DNA of 64,000 bases from positions 3,700,686 through 3,764,685 of the forward strand of contig NZ_CP015249.1 in the NCBI RefSeq assembly GCF_001632775.1, read 5' to 3'. Below, piece by piece: positions 17,709 to 26,352 of this stretch (position 1 is its first letter; every line of letters begins with the position of its first letter). The position numbers were made by a program, and so were the translations under genes. The notes beneath the pieces were generated by a model. That model was not told the DNA's origin, made no database searches, and saw nothing but the letters and a program-made list of their open reading frames with translations. This DNA comes from Dokdonella koreensis DS-123. Its GTDB lineage: Bacteria; Pseudomonadota; Gammaproteobacteria; Xanthomonadales; Rhodanobacteraceae.

Positions 17709-19310
17709 ATGAGCGCCGTGTCCGATCGCCACGACGTCATCCTGATCGGCGGCGGCCACAACGGCCTGGTCTGTGCGACCTATCTCGCCAAGGCCGGGCT
17801 CAAGGTCCTGGTGTTGGAGAACCGCGACGTCGTCGGCGGCGCGGCGGTCACCGAGGAATTCCATCCGGGCTTCCGCAACTCGGTCGCCGCCTATACGGTC
17901 TCGCTGCTGCAGCCGAAGGTGATCGCCGATCTCGACCTGCACGCGCACGGCCTGCGCATCGTGCGGCGCCGGCTCGGCAACTTCCTGCCGCTGCCGGACG
18001 GCACCCACCTGAAGGTGGGCGCCGGCGTCACCCAGGCCGAGGTCGCGAAGTTCTCGCGCCGCGACGCGGAGCGGCTGCCGGACTACGAGCGGCGACTGGA
18101 CGCGATTGCCGACGTGCTGCGTGCGCTGGCGCTGGAGCCGCCGCCCAACGTGACCGACGGTGGCTGGTGGAAGGCGCTGCCGGAACTGCTGCGCGCCGGC
18201 CGGCTGGGGCGGCGCCTGCATGCGCTCGACGAGACGCTGCGCCAGGAGCTGCTGGATCTGTTCACGATCTCCGCGGCCGAGTACCTGGACCGCTGGTTCG
18301 AGAGCGAGCCGATCAAGGCGGTCTTCGGCTTCGACGGTGTCGTCGGCAACTACGCCAGCCCCTACACGCCGGGCAGCGCCTACGTGCTGCTGCACCACGT
18401 CTTCGGCGAGGTCGACGGCGTCAAGGGTGCCTGGGGCCATGCGATCGGCGGCATGGGCGCGATCACCCAGGCGATGGCCCGGGCTGCCGAAGCGGCCGGC
18501 GCCGAGATCCGCACCGGCTGCGGCGTACGCGAGGTGACCGTCGAGAACGGCCGCGTCACCGGCGTGGTCACGACCGGCAGCGACGTCCTCACGGCGCGCG
18601 CGGTGGTCGCCAACGTCAACCCGAAGCTGCTCTACGAACGGCTGATCGCGCCCGACGTGGTACCGGCGCCGACGCGCGAGCGCATGCGCCACTGGCGCTG
18701 CGGCTCCGGCACGTTCCGCATGAATGTCGCGCTCGACCGCCTGCCCGATTTCACGGCACTGCCCGGAACGGGCGACCACCTGACAGCGGGCATCATCCTG
18801 GCGCCGAGCCTGGCCTACATGGATCGCGCCTACCGCGACGCTGTCGCGCACGGATGGTCGCGCGAGCCGATCGTCGAGCTGCTGATTCCCTCGACGCTGG
18901 ACGACAGCCTGGCGCCACCCGGCAAGCACGTCGCCAGCCTGTTCTGCCAGCACGTCGCGCCGGCGTTGCCGGACGGACGCTCCTGGGACGATCACCGCGA
19001 CACGGTGGCCGACCTCATGATCGCGACCGTGGACCGCTATGCGCCGGGCTTCGCCGCCTCGGTGCTCGGCCGGCAGATCAAGAGCCCGCTGGACCTGGAG
19101 CGCGACTTCGGCCTGGTCGGCGGCGACATCTTCCACGGCGCGCTCACGTTGAACCAGCTCTTCAGCGCCCGGCCGATGCTCGGCCAGGCCGGCTACCGCG
19201 GCGCCCTGCCCGGCCTGTACCTGTGCGGCGCCGGCACCCATCCGGGGGGCGGCGTCACCGGCGCACCGGGCCACAATGCCGCCCGCGTGATCGCCGCCGA
19301 CCTGCGCTGA
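17709..19310 (+). CDS. PYROXD2-like NAD(P)/FAD-dependent oxidoreductase
   Basis: 533-residue flavoprotein of the phytoene-desaturase-like amine oxidase superfamily. The N-terminal dinucleotide-binding motif is VILIGGGHNGLVCATYLAKA, followed by a Glu (VLVLENR) that should bind the FAD ribose. The C-terminal FAD motif LYLCGAGTHPGGGVTGAPGH is that of the PYROXD2 subgroup rather than of carotenoid desaturases. No carotenoid gene is nearby. The reaction is unknown. It starts 13 bases after purK and may be cotranscribed, although no functional link to purine synthesis is known. Confidence 0.87.
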   Translation: MSAVSDRHDVILIGGGHNGLVCATYLAKAGLKVLVLENRDVVGGAAVTEEFHPGFRNSVAAYTVSLLQPKVIADLDLHAHGLRIVRRRLGNFLPLPDGTHLKVGAGVTQAEVAKFSRRDAERLPDYERRLDAIADVLRALALEPPPNVTDGGWWKALPELLRAGRLGRRLHALDETLRQELLDLFTISAAEYLDRWFESEPIKAVFGFDGVVGNYASPYTPGSAYVLLHHVFGEVDGVKGAWGHAIGGMGAITQAMARAAEAAGAEIRTGCGVREVTVENGRVTGVVTTGSDVLTARAVVANVNPKLLYERLIAPDVVPAPTRERMRHWRCGSGTFRMNVALDRLPDFTALPGTGDHLTAGIILAPSLAYMDRAYRDAVAHGWSREPIVELLIPSTLDDSLAPPGKHVASLFCQHVAPALPDGRSWDDHRDTVADLMIATVDRYAPGFAASVLGRQIKSPLDLERDFGLVGGDIFHGALTLNQLFSARPMLGQAGYRGALPGLYLCGAGTHPGGGVTGAPGHNAARVIAADLR

Positions 19311-19668
19311 GATCGCGCGTTCCTTCGATCGATCCACTCGGCGCCGCACCGAACCCGTGCGCGCGAAACGGCGCGCGTGATCGCGGAACGCGAGAGACCG
19401 CGCGCCTGCGGCGGATGCCGCCATCGATGCTCGCTTCATCGGCCGTGCCGGGGCGCACATCGCACGCGCCCCACCGCGATGCCAATGGACGTCCAGCGGC
19501 TGAACCGCAAATGACGCCCGGACGAAGACGTCGTGGCGATGCACCGGATAACGGTATAAACTGTATAAATCATTTATCGCAGCGCATCGTGCCGGCATCC
19601 CGGCACGATGCATCCGGTCCTACCCTGCACGCGCCGCGCGCTCGAACGCCGGCTTCGTTTTCGAGTCG
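19311..19668. other. Intergenic region with AT-rich palindromic site
   Basis: No credible gene is seen. The only structured element is an unusually AT-rich stretch near 19552-19578 in otherwise 70% GC DNA, described separately as a possible operator. The remaining sequence is GC-rich with no hairpin that I can support. Confidence 0.6.
19552..19578 (+). promoter_or_regulatory. AT-rich palindrome, possible operator upstream of hydrolase gene
   Basis: Bases 19565-19577 read ATAAATCATTTAT, a perfect 6-1-6 inverted repeat. A further GGTATAAA half-site starts at 19553. The element is 91 bases before the alpha/beta hydrolase ATG. It matches in 12 of 13 positions the core of the palindrome at 30156-30168, so both could bind the same regulator. 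Confidence 0.45.
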
Positions 19669-20790
19669 ATGAGCCTGCCGTTCGCACACCGTTTCCGCGT
19701 GCCGCTGCGCACCCTCGCCCTGCTGTCGGCCTGCGCCATCGCGGCGCTGCTGACGACGCCGGCGTGGCTGCGCGCGAGCGCGTTGCTGCCGTCGACCGCT
19801 CCCGAACCGTTCGCCGAGATCGACACCGGCCACGAAGCCTATGCCGTGACCGATCTGGAATGGATCGACTCGCGCCGCGACCGGCGCGTGCCGGCGAAGC
19901 TGTTCTGGCCGGCGGCCGCAGCGGGACGTCCCGTGCCGCTGGTGATCTTCTCGCACGGCATCGGCAGCTCGCGCGACGGCTACACCTACCTGGGCCGCTA
20001 CTGGGCCGGTCACGGCATCGCCAGCCTGCACGTGCAGCACGTCGGCAGCGATCGCGCGTTGTGGGAAGGCAGCGTGGCATCGCTGGTCGCGCGCTTCCGG
20101 CAGGCGACCGACGAGACCGAGGCGATCGCGCGCGTCGAGGACCTGCGCTACGCCCTGGACCGTCTGCTCGAAAGCGAGCGCGGTGCGCAGGTCGCACGCG
20201 ACCGCATCGCCGCCGCCGGACACTCCTATGGCGCCACCACCACCCTGCTCGCAGCCGGCGCGGCGGTCCATCGCGACGGGCGGCTCCTGCAGTTCCGCGA
20301 TCCGCGTATCGGCGCGGCCATCCTGATCTCCTCACCCCCGTTCTATGGCGAGACGGACTTCGTGCCGATCCTGTCGGGCATCCACATCCCGACACTGCAC
20401 ATCACGACCGCGGAAGACGTGATCCGCCTTCCCGGCTTCGGCTCGGGACCGGAGGATCGCCTGAAGGTCTTCGACGCCACCGGCAGCCGCTTCAAGACAC
20501 TGGCGGTCTACCGCCACGGCAGCCACAACGTGTTCACCGATCGCCGCTACTTCGATTCACGGCAGGTGGCGGCCGAGGTCAAGGCCGCGACGCAATCGCT
20601 GTCACTGGCCTTTCTCGAGCAGGCGTACGGAACGGACGGGGCCGACCTCGAGGCCTGGGGGCGTGCGCACCGGACCTTGTTCGCGCAGTACATCGCCGGA
20701 TCGCACGGCGAGCCGACAGGGACGATCGGAGCGGACCGTACGACCGCCGCCCGCTTCTCCGGCCATCCACACGCCTGGTCGTTCCGGTAG
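19669..20790 (+). CDS. Exported alpha/beta hydrolase, PAF-acetylhydrolase/dienelactone-hydrolase-like
   Basis: 373-residue hydrolase with an N-terminal signal sequence or anchor (about residues 12-36). The oxyanion segment is VIFSHGIGSSRDGYTYLGRY (about 93-112). The nucleophile is S186 in AAAGHSYGATTT, and H286 in YRHGSHNVF is a likely catalytic His. Layout and motifs resemble the platelet-activating-factor acetylhydrolase group and chlorophyllase-like esterases. The substrate is unknown. The gene stands alone behind an AT-rich palindrome and converges on the HU-like gene. Confidence 0.83.
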   Translation: MSLPFAHRFRVPLRTLALLSACAIAALLTTPAWLRASALLPSTAPEPFAEIDTGHEAYAVTDLEWIDSRRDRRVPAKLFWPAAAAGRPVPLVIFSHGIGSSRDGYTYLGRYWAGHGIASLHVQHVGSDRALWEGSVASLVARFRQATDETEAIARVEDLRYALDRLLESERGAQVARDRIAAAGHSYGATTTLLAAGAAVHRDGRLLQFRDPRIGAAILISSPPFYGETDFVPILSGIHIPTLHITTAEDVIRLPGFGSGPEDRLKVFDATGSRFKTLAVYRHGSHNVFTDRRYFDSRQVAAEVKAATQSLSLAFLEQAYGTDGADLEAWGRAHRTLFAQYIAGSHGEPTGTIGADRTTAARFSGHPHAWSFR

Positions 20791-20983
20791 CCGGATCCGT
20801 TCGCGCATCAGGCGAGGCGTCGGTGAATCGTTCCGGAGCGGAGTGTCTGTGCGCTGCCCGCGCGGAGCGAAACCATCGGCGCGGAAGATCAGGCGGAGAG
20901 TGCTTGGGAGTGACGCGCGCGCGGCGATGCCGCGCGGAAGAACGGATGCGGCGGCCACTGCCGCCGCATCCGGGAAAACGCAA

Positions 20984-21364
20984 TCAGGCCGCGGCGTCCT
21001 TGAGCTTCTTCAGCGCGCGCACCTTGATCTTGACGGTCGCCGGCTTGGCGGCGAACCACTGCTCTTCCTTCGTGAACGGGTTGATGCCCTTGCGCTTGGG
21101 CTTGGCAGGCACCTTCACGACGTTGATCTTCAGCAGACCGGGCAGCGTGAAGGAACCGACGCCCTTCTTGCTGACCGAGCCGGCAACCGCCGATTCCAGG
21201 CTCGACAGCACGGCGCGGACGTCCTTCGGGGCCACACCGGTCGATTCGGCCAGATGCGCAACCAGGCCCGACTTGCCGAGGGCTTCCTTGATCGGCTTGG
21301 CGGTGGTGGCCTTGGCGGCGGCCGGCTTCTGCGGGGCGGTCTTCTTCGCGGGCTTCTTGGTCAT
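20984..21364 (-). CDS. HU/IHF-family DNA-binding protein with basic N-terminal tail
   Basis: 126-residue nucleoid protein. An N-terminal Lys/Ala/Pro-rich tail of about 23 residues (TKKPAKKTAPQKPAAAKATT) precedes an HU-fold domain of about 95 residues. The domain has the LVAHLAESTGVAPKDVRAVL helices, the GSFTLPGLLKINVVKVPAK strand pair and the DNA-binding arm ending in KKGINPFTKEE, where HU proteins usually have RNP(R/Q)TGE. Canonical HU is about 90 residues, so the tail is the unusual part and resembles eukaryotic H1-type tails. The ATG is preceded by TGGAGTGA. The gene is monocistronic and abundant expression is likely. Confidence 0.9.
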   Translation of the reverse strand: MTKKPAKKTAPQKPAAAKATTAKPIKEALGKSGLVAHLAESTGVAPKDVRAVLSSLESAVAGSVSKKGVGSFTLPGLLKINVVKVPAKPKRKGINPFTKEEQWFAAKPATVKIKVRALKKLKDAAA

Positions 21365-21476
21365 CGGTGTCACTCCAGGTATCGGGGTTTGGGTACGGGG
21401 AATCACGGCTTCGGAGTGCGCACTGTAGGGCAAGCCCGACGCGCCGCCAAGCAGGTTCGAGGGCGCTGCAACGCGC

Positions 21477-21498
21477 AAAACCCAGGGGTTTTCGCCGC
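21477..21498 (-). promoter_or_regulatory. Small inverted repeat and shared 16-mer upstream of the HU-like gene
   Basis: AAAACCC-AG-GGGTTTT forms a short palindrome at 21477-21492. It overlaps the 16-mer GCGGCGAAAACCCCTG (minus strand, 21483-21498), which occurs again upstream of the cold-shock gene at 58380-58395, also on the minus strand. It lies about 120 bases before the HU start. The role is unproven. Confidence 0.3.
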
Positions 21499-21539
21499 TA
21501 CGGGCGGGTGTCGGCACGCCAGGCTGCCGGGAGGCGCCG

Positions 21540-21564
21540 GCCGGCCCCCGGCGCCGGGGCCGGC
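21540..21564 (-). terminator. GC-only hairpin 3' of the phytase gene
   Basis: Perfect 9-bp arms GCCGGCCCC / GGGGCCGGC surround a 7-base loop, 73 bases downstream of the phytase stop. There is no T-run, so this would be a Rho-independent-like hairpin without a U tract, or an mRNA end stabiliser. Confidence 0.35.
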
Positions 21565-21636
21565 GGCGGGTCCGAGCCGGGTGTCGCCGGGGGCCCGGGC
21601 GGCGGCCGGAAGCGGGCGCGGATGCCGCCCGCCCTG

Positions 21637-22776
21637 TCAGTTCGGGCAGCGCGGCGCCAGCGACAGGCCGCGGGCAATGTCGCGCCAGTCGAACGCGGCC
21701 ACCGCCTGGTCGTCGTGCACGGCGTAGAAGGCGCCGTCCGGGAAGCGCGGCGTGGCTCCGGCGTGCAGCCAGACGCCGTCGGTATTGCCGGTCACGCGAC
21801 CGGCGAAGGCCCCCAGGTGCTCGAGCGTGCGCCGGTCGAAGACATGGAACAGGCTGCGGTCCTTGAACTGGTCGGTCGCGATCCAGTAGCCGCTGCCGTC
21901 GCCGCAGGCCCACAGCGCGATGCCTTCGGCCTGGGCCTTGAACAGGCCGAGCGTACGGCCGCGGAACCGACCGTCCAGTCCGTAGTCGCGGACCGCCGTG
22001 CCGGTAGCAGTGTCCTCCTCGGCGACCAGCAGGCGGCCATTGGCAGGATCGCCCCACAGCGACTCGGGAATGCGGATCGCGCCGGCTTCGGTGGTATCGC
22101 CGTGGGTACCGGTCAGCCGCGCCCGGAGCCGCCCGGCGTCGACTTCGACCGCATAGCGCTTGATGCGTGCGCCGAGCGCGGACAGCGGTGGTGCGACATC
22201 CTCGCCGTGTGCGTCGGTGCCGGCCATGTAGGCGTCGGAGACCAGCACGTCGTAGCGGCCGGGCGCGGTCTCCTGCAGCCACAGGCCGTACGGCTGCACG
22301 AGGTCGCCTTCGCCGAAGCTGCCCAGCGACGCGAAGGCCGGCAGGCGCAGCACCTGGACACGGTGGTTGTCGCGCTCGACCACGAAGGCGAGGTCGCCGA
22401 TGACGAAGATGCCGTTGGGCCGGTCGAACTGGCCGACACCGGTGCCGGGCGTCCCGCGGTCGCCGAGCGGCGCCCCGCTGTCGCCATCGTAGATCTTCAG
22501 GCGGCCGCTGGCCTTGGCCGTGGCCAGCAGCAGCGGCCGGCCGGCGGCGTCGATCCAGACCGCCGGGGAATCGACGTTGTCGTCCGGCGTGGCCGGCGTC
22601 ACGAAGGCCTCGCCGACGACCACGTGCGCGATGCCCGACCCGGCCAGCAGCGGGTCGGCGCCGCCCTGGTCCGGCTCGGACGCGGGTGCGGTGGCGACCG
22701 GCCTGCCGGCGCAGCCGGCCAGGATACCGACGGCGAGCACCACGGCGAACGCCGGACGAAATGCGAAACGGGACAT
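21637..22776 (-). CDS. Beta-propeller phytase, lipoprotein
   Basis: 379-residue phytase of the beta-propeller (BPP) family, which removes phosphate from phytate in a calcium-dependent way. The lipoprotein signal peptide has lipobox ILAGC with Cys at about residue 22, so the enzyme is envelope-anchored. Diagnostic stretches are TPDDNVDSPAVWID (around residue 62), FDRPNGIFVIGDLAF, VVERDNHRVQVL, VAEEDTATGTAVRDYGLDG, QAEGIALW and NTDGVWLHAG near the end, covering the six-bladed propeller. Length is normal. A CGAGG sits before the ATG. It is divergent from a TonB-dependent receptor across 169 bases, an arrangement seen repeatedly for BPP genes in Proteobacteria. Confidence 0.92.
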   Translation of the reverse strand: MSRFAFRPAFAVVLAVGILAGCAGRPVATAPASEPDQGGADPLLAGSGIAHVVVGEAFVTPATPDDNVDSPAVWIDAAGRPLLLATAKASGRLKIYDGDSGAPLGDRGTPGTGVGQFDRPNGIFVIGDLAFVVERDNHRVQVLRLPAFASLGSFGEGDLVQPYGLWLQETAPGRYDVLVSDAYMAGTDAHGEDVAPPLSALGARIKRYAVEVDAGRLRARLTGTHGDTTEAGAIRIPESLWGDPANGRLLVAEEDTATGTAVRDYGLDGRFRGRTLGLFKAQAEGIALWACGDGSGYWIATDQFKDRSLFHVFDRRTLEHLGAFAGRVTGNTDGVWLHAGATPRFPDGAFYAVHDDQAVAAFDWRDIARGLSLAPRCPN

Positions 22777-22945
22777 GCCAGGCCTCGGAATGGCGGTGAG
22801 GGCGCAGCTTGTACCACGGCCCGCCGGCAGTTTTCGTTGCAGCGCGAAGACGCCGCCCGGTCGCGTGCAGGGTCACATTGCCGCCATCTTGGCCTTCTAC
22901 TTTCGCGTGCCCTGCCACCCCTCCGGCGGCCTCCTCGAGTACGCG
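22777..22945. promoter_or_regulatory. Divergent promoter region of phytase and TonB receptor
   Basis: 169-base shared regulatory region. Phosphate (Pho box) or iron (Fur box) control would be expected from the gene content, but I find no site that matches either consensus well enough to call. Confidence 0.4.
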
Positions 22946-25270
22946 ATGAAAAGACAGCTTCTGGCCGTGAGTCTCTCGCAGGCGATCGCGCTGGCATTGC
23001 CGATGCAGGCAGCGGCACAGACCGCGGCGACGCCGCAGGACGCGCAGACAGCTCCGGTCGAGCTCGACGGCGTGGTGGTCACCGGCCAGATCGTCTATCG
23101 CGATCGCGCCGACGCCGTGGCGCCGACGCTGTCGTACGACCTGGCGTACTTCCAGCGCTTCGAACCGCGCACGGTCGGCGACATGCTCAAGCGCGTACCG
23201 AGCGTGGCCTTCCTGTCCGACGTGCTCGAGTACGACGGTGCGCGGCTGCGCGGCATGGACCCGGGCTACACGCAGATCCTCATCAACGGCAAGAAGGTGC
23301 CGGGCGCGGGCGACGACCGCTCGTTCTTCGTCGACCGCATTCCCGCCGAGGTGGTCGAGCGCATCGAGATCGTGCGCAGTCCCAGCGCCAACCGCTCCGG
23401 CGACGCAATGGCCGGCGCGATCAACATCGTGCTGCGCGACGCCTACGAATTCGACGGCGCCTACATCCGGGCCGGCGCGTCGGTCTTCGACGACGGCGAG
23501 GTCACGCCGACGCTGGCAGGCGTCGCCAGCGGCGATTTCGCCGGCGGCCACGCCCTGGTCGGCATCAGCCACCAGGGCCGCTACAACCCCAAGCAGAAGC
23601 AGAGCCTGCGCTACGAGGCGCCCGGCGGCGCCTTCGTCGACCGCGAGGACCAGAGCGACACGCGCGACGGCACCGATGATTCGTTCAACCTCTCCTACAC
23701 GCGCGAACTCGGCCCCGGGCGACTGTCACTGTCGGGCCTGTACGTGAAGACCGACCGCACCGAGACCGAGCATTCGAGGGAGTTCAACGTCCGCACCGGC
23801 TCGACACCCGACCACCTGCTCTCGGTCAACGACCAGGTCGTGGACATCGACCAGGAGAACCTCGCGCTGTCGCTCGGCTACGCCATCGACGCCGGCGGCG
23901 GGCGCACCGAGGTCGAGGCCAGCTACGCGCGCTTCAAGGACACGCAGTTCGACACCGAGGAAGAGATCGCCTACGACGCCGAGGAGACGCCGCCGGTGTT
24001 CGACGGCTACGAAGGCACGCGCACGCTCGGCGACATGCGCGACAGCGAACGGGCGCTGACGGTCTCGCACAAGCGCGATCTCGGCGGCGCCACGCTGGCG
24101 TTCGGCGTCGACTACACCGGCAAGGACCGCGACGCGCGGCTGCGCACCAGCGAGGTGGAGGCCGAGGACGAAGGAGCGCCGTTGCCGCCGTACGTGGACT
24201 TCGAGACCGCCGCGAGCACGATCGAGGAACGGCGCGTCGATCCGTACCTGATGTTCTCCGGCAGCCGCGGCTTGATCGACTGGGAGACCGGCCTGCGCTA
24301 CGAGACCACCGACGTGGACGTGACCGCCGACGGCGCCGCCTGGTCCAACGACTACGCCACGCTGCTGCCGTCGGCACACCTGCGCTGGAACCTCGGCGAC
24401 GACGACCGCATCAGCCTGTCGCTGGCGCGGACCGTGCGCCGCCCGGCCTTCCGCGACCTGCTGCCGCTGCTGCTGGAGGAAGAGTACGGCGACAACGACT
24501 TCATCGGCGACCCGCAACTCGACCCGGAGCGCGCCTGGGGCCTGGACCTGGGCTTCGAGCACCGGCTGGGCCGCCGCGGCATCGTCGGCGTCAACCTGTT
24601 CTACCGCGACGTGCAGGACCTGATCGAGATCGTCAGCACCGGCCAGCCCAGCGCCACCGCGCTGGACGATCATGCCGAGGACATCGAGGACTTCCTGGCC
24701 GACCACCCCGGCGCTACGCCGGAAACACCCGGCTATCCGCAGCTCGATCCCGACAGCTGGGTCTACACTGCCGCCAACGTCGGCGACGGCCATGTGTACG
24801 GCGTCGAGCTGGACCTGTCCACGCCGCTGACGGCGCTCGGCCTGCCCGATACCGGCGTGTTCCTCAACTACTCCTGGCTCGATTCGAGCGTGAAGGATGC
24901 GCTCGGCAAGCGCCGGTTCAACGACCAGGCGCGCTCGGTGTTCAACGTCGGCTTCATCCACGACATCCCGTCCGCCGGCCTCACCTTCGGCGCCAGCTAT
25001 CGCCGCCAGGGCGACGCGTATGCGCGCCTGCTGGCCGAGGAGGTGACGACCGAGTACGGCGCCGACCTGGAAGCCTTCGTCGAGAAGCGCTTCGGCAAGA
25101 AGTGGACCGTGCGCCTGACCGGCTCGAACCTGCTCGACGCGTCGAAGGACGAGACCTTCCACGCGTTCGACACGCTCGGCGACCAGATCGACCGCGACTA
25201 CGACGAGTACGAGCGGGAGACCGAGAAGGCCGGCCCGGTGTTCCAGCTGGTCGCCCGCTACGTGTTCTGA
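22946..25270 (+). CDS. TonB-dependent outer-membrane receptor
   Basis: 774-residue outer-membrane receptor. A Sec signal peptide (about 1-25, ending MQAAAQ) is followed by a TonB-box-like ELDGVVVTG near residue 40. The plug domain (about 60-170) has ILINGKKVPGAGDD and VERIEIVRSPSANRSGDAMAGAINIVL. A beta-barrel follows and ends in the aromatic terminus RYVF. Acidic surface strands are frequent. It probably imports a phosphate- or metal-containing ligand, because it is divergent from a beta-propeller phytase. Phytate or its breakdown products, or the calcium/iron complex of phytate, are plausible ligands by context only. Its last 13 bases overlap the convergent CHAD gene. Confidence 0.93.
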   Translation: MKRQLLAVSLSQAIALALPMQAAAQTAATPQDAQTAPVELDGVVVTGQIVYRDRADAVAPTLSYDLAYFQRFEPRTVGDMLKRVPSVAFLSDVLEYDGARLRGMDPGYTQILINGKKVPGAGDDRSFFVDRIPAEVVERIEIVRSPSANRSGDAMAGAINIVLRDAYEFDGAYIRAGASVFDDGEVTPTLAGVASGDFAGGHALVGISHQGRYNPKQKQSLRYEAPGGAFVDREDQSDTRDGTDDSFNLSYTRELGPGRLSLSGLYVKTDRTETEHSREFNVRTGSTPDHLLSVNDQVVDIDQENLALSLGYAIDAGGGRTEVEASYARFKDTQFDTEEEIAYDAEETPPVFDGYEGTRTLGDMRDSERALTVSHKRDLGGATLAFGVDYTGKDRDARLRTSEVEAEDEGAPLPPYVDFETAASTIEERRVDPYLMFSGSRGLIDWETGLRYETTDVDVTADGAAWSNDYATLLPSAHLRWNLGDDDRISLSLARTVRRPAFRDLLPLLLEEEYGDNDFIGDPQLDPERAWGLDLGFEHRLGRRGIVGVNLFYRDVQDLIEIVSTGQPSATALDDHAEDIEDFLADHPGATPETPGYPQLDPDSWVYTAANVGDGHVYGVELDLSTPLTALGLPDTGVFLNYSWLDSSVKDALGKRRFNDQARSVFNVGFIHDIPSAGLTFGASYRRQGDAYARLLAEEVTTEYGADLEAFVEKRFGKKWTVRLTGSNLLDASKDETFHAFDTLGDQIDRDYDEYERETEKAGPVFQLVARYVF

Positions 25271-26133
25271 GCCGCGTCGGCGGGCGCGACGGACCTGGCG
25301 CCACCGGGGCCCGGTCCCGGCAGCCCGGCCAGCGCCTCGGTACGGACCTGGCTTTCTGGCAGCGCTTCCAGCGCCACGCGAAGCAGGCCCAGGTCCTGCT
25401 CGGCGCCGAGGGCATCGACCGCCTCGGATACGGTCCGGAAGCCCGGGGCCTTGCGGCGCAGCCAGGCCAGCAGCCGGCGAACAGCCGGGTCGCTTTCCGG
25501 CTCGCGCTGGCGCAGCGTCTTCAGCGCGTTCCACTGCATGCGCAACCGGCGCAGACGGCGGCGCCAGCGATGGCGTTGCTCCACCGTGGCCGCGGTGGCC
25601 GTCGCGGACACGCGGGCCCGCTCGACGCGCCGCAGGCTGCGTGCGAGCGCACGCCTGACATCCTCCGGGTCGAGCCGGTTCCACGGCAGCCGCCGCAGTG
25701 CGGTCTCGAGCCGCGCGACCTCGGCCAGCCGTGTGGCGAATGCCGGATCCTGCGCCAGCGTCGACGCCAGCAGCTGCTGGCGGCGTACGACCAGCCGGCG
25801 CCGTGCCGCCGACCAGCGGCGGCGCTCTTCTTCATCGGTTGCGCGACGGGCCAGCCGCCCGGCCAGATCGACCACGACGTGGGCATCGCGCAGCGCCGAC
25901 AGGCTGCCGGCCAGCGTCTTGAGCCGGGCGTCCAGCCGCTGCGCACGCCGGCCGAAGCGCGCGTGCGCCAGCTCCAGTACGGCCCGCAGCCGGCGGATCG
26001 CCTTGCGTGCCTCGTGGACGCCGCGATGCCGTGCCGTGGTGCCGGCCAAGGCCGCCGCGATCGCCCGCATCTGGTCGAGGGCCCCCGCGCGCAAGTCCGC
26101 GCCCAGGCCCCGCTCGTCCGCCGGCACCGTCAT
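25258..26133 (-). CDS. CHAD domain protein
   Basis: 291-residue Arg-rich helical protein consisting almost wholly of a CHAD (conserved histidine alpha-helical) domain. The conserved histidine/basic helix is HRGVHEARKAIRRLRAVLEL (about residues 37-56), with further paired motifs LRDAHVVVDL and RRLRMQWNALKTLR. CHAD domains bind inorganic polyphosphate, and stand-alone copies associate with polyphosphate granules. It lies next to the phytase/TonB genes, so it may belong to the same phosphate biology. It overlaps the receptor gene tail-to-tail by 13 bases. There is no CYTH domain, unlike many fusions. Confidence 0.88.
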   Translation of the reverse strand: MTVPADERGLGADLRAGALDQMRAIAAALAGTTARHRGVHEARKAIRRLRAVLELAHARFGRRAQRLDARLKTLAGSLSALRDAHVVVDLAGRLARRATDEEERRRWSAARRRLVVRRQQLLASTLAQDPAFATRLAEVARLETALRRLPWNRLDPEDVRRALARSLRRVERARVSATATAATVEQRHRWRRRLRRLRMQWNALKTLRQREPESDPAVRRLLAWLRRKAPGFRTVSEAVDALGAEQDLGLLRVALEALPESQVRTEALAGLPGPGPGGARSVAPADAAQNT

Positions 26134-26352
26134 GGCTCATCCCCACCGGCGATCACCGGGGTCGATCGCGGCCCGCCGGACCCGGCGGCACGGCGCGGTG
26201 GCCTGGAGCGGCGTTTTGCGGAAACGGCGCGCATCGGGAATCCCGCGGCCGCTGTGGCCGGTCGATGCCAAGACTAGCCGAACGCCGTGAGAGAACCGTT
26301 ACGCCTCCGGCGCCGGCGCCAGGCGCCATGAGACCGGCACGCACCGCGCCGG

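Noticed and set aside
17709-19310. Phytoene desaturase of a carotenoid pathway
   Set aside because: The C-terminal FAD motif is of PYROXD2 type, and no crtB, crtE or other carotenoid gene is nearby.
22777-22945. Pho box or Fur box in the phytase/TonB promoter region
   Set aside because: Some bases resemble CTGTCA half-sites, but not in the right spacing or number.
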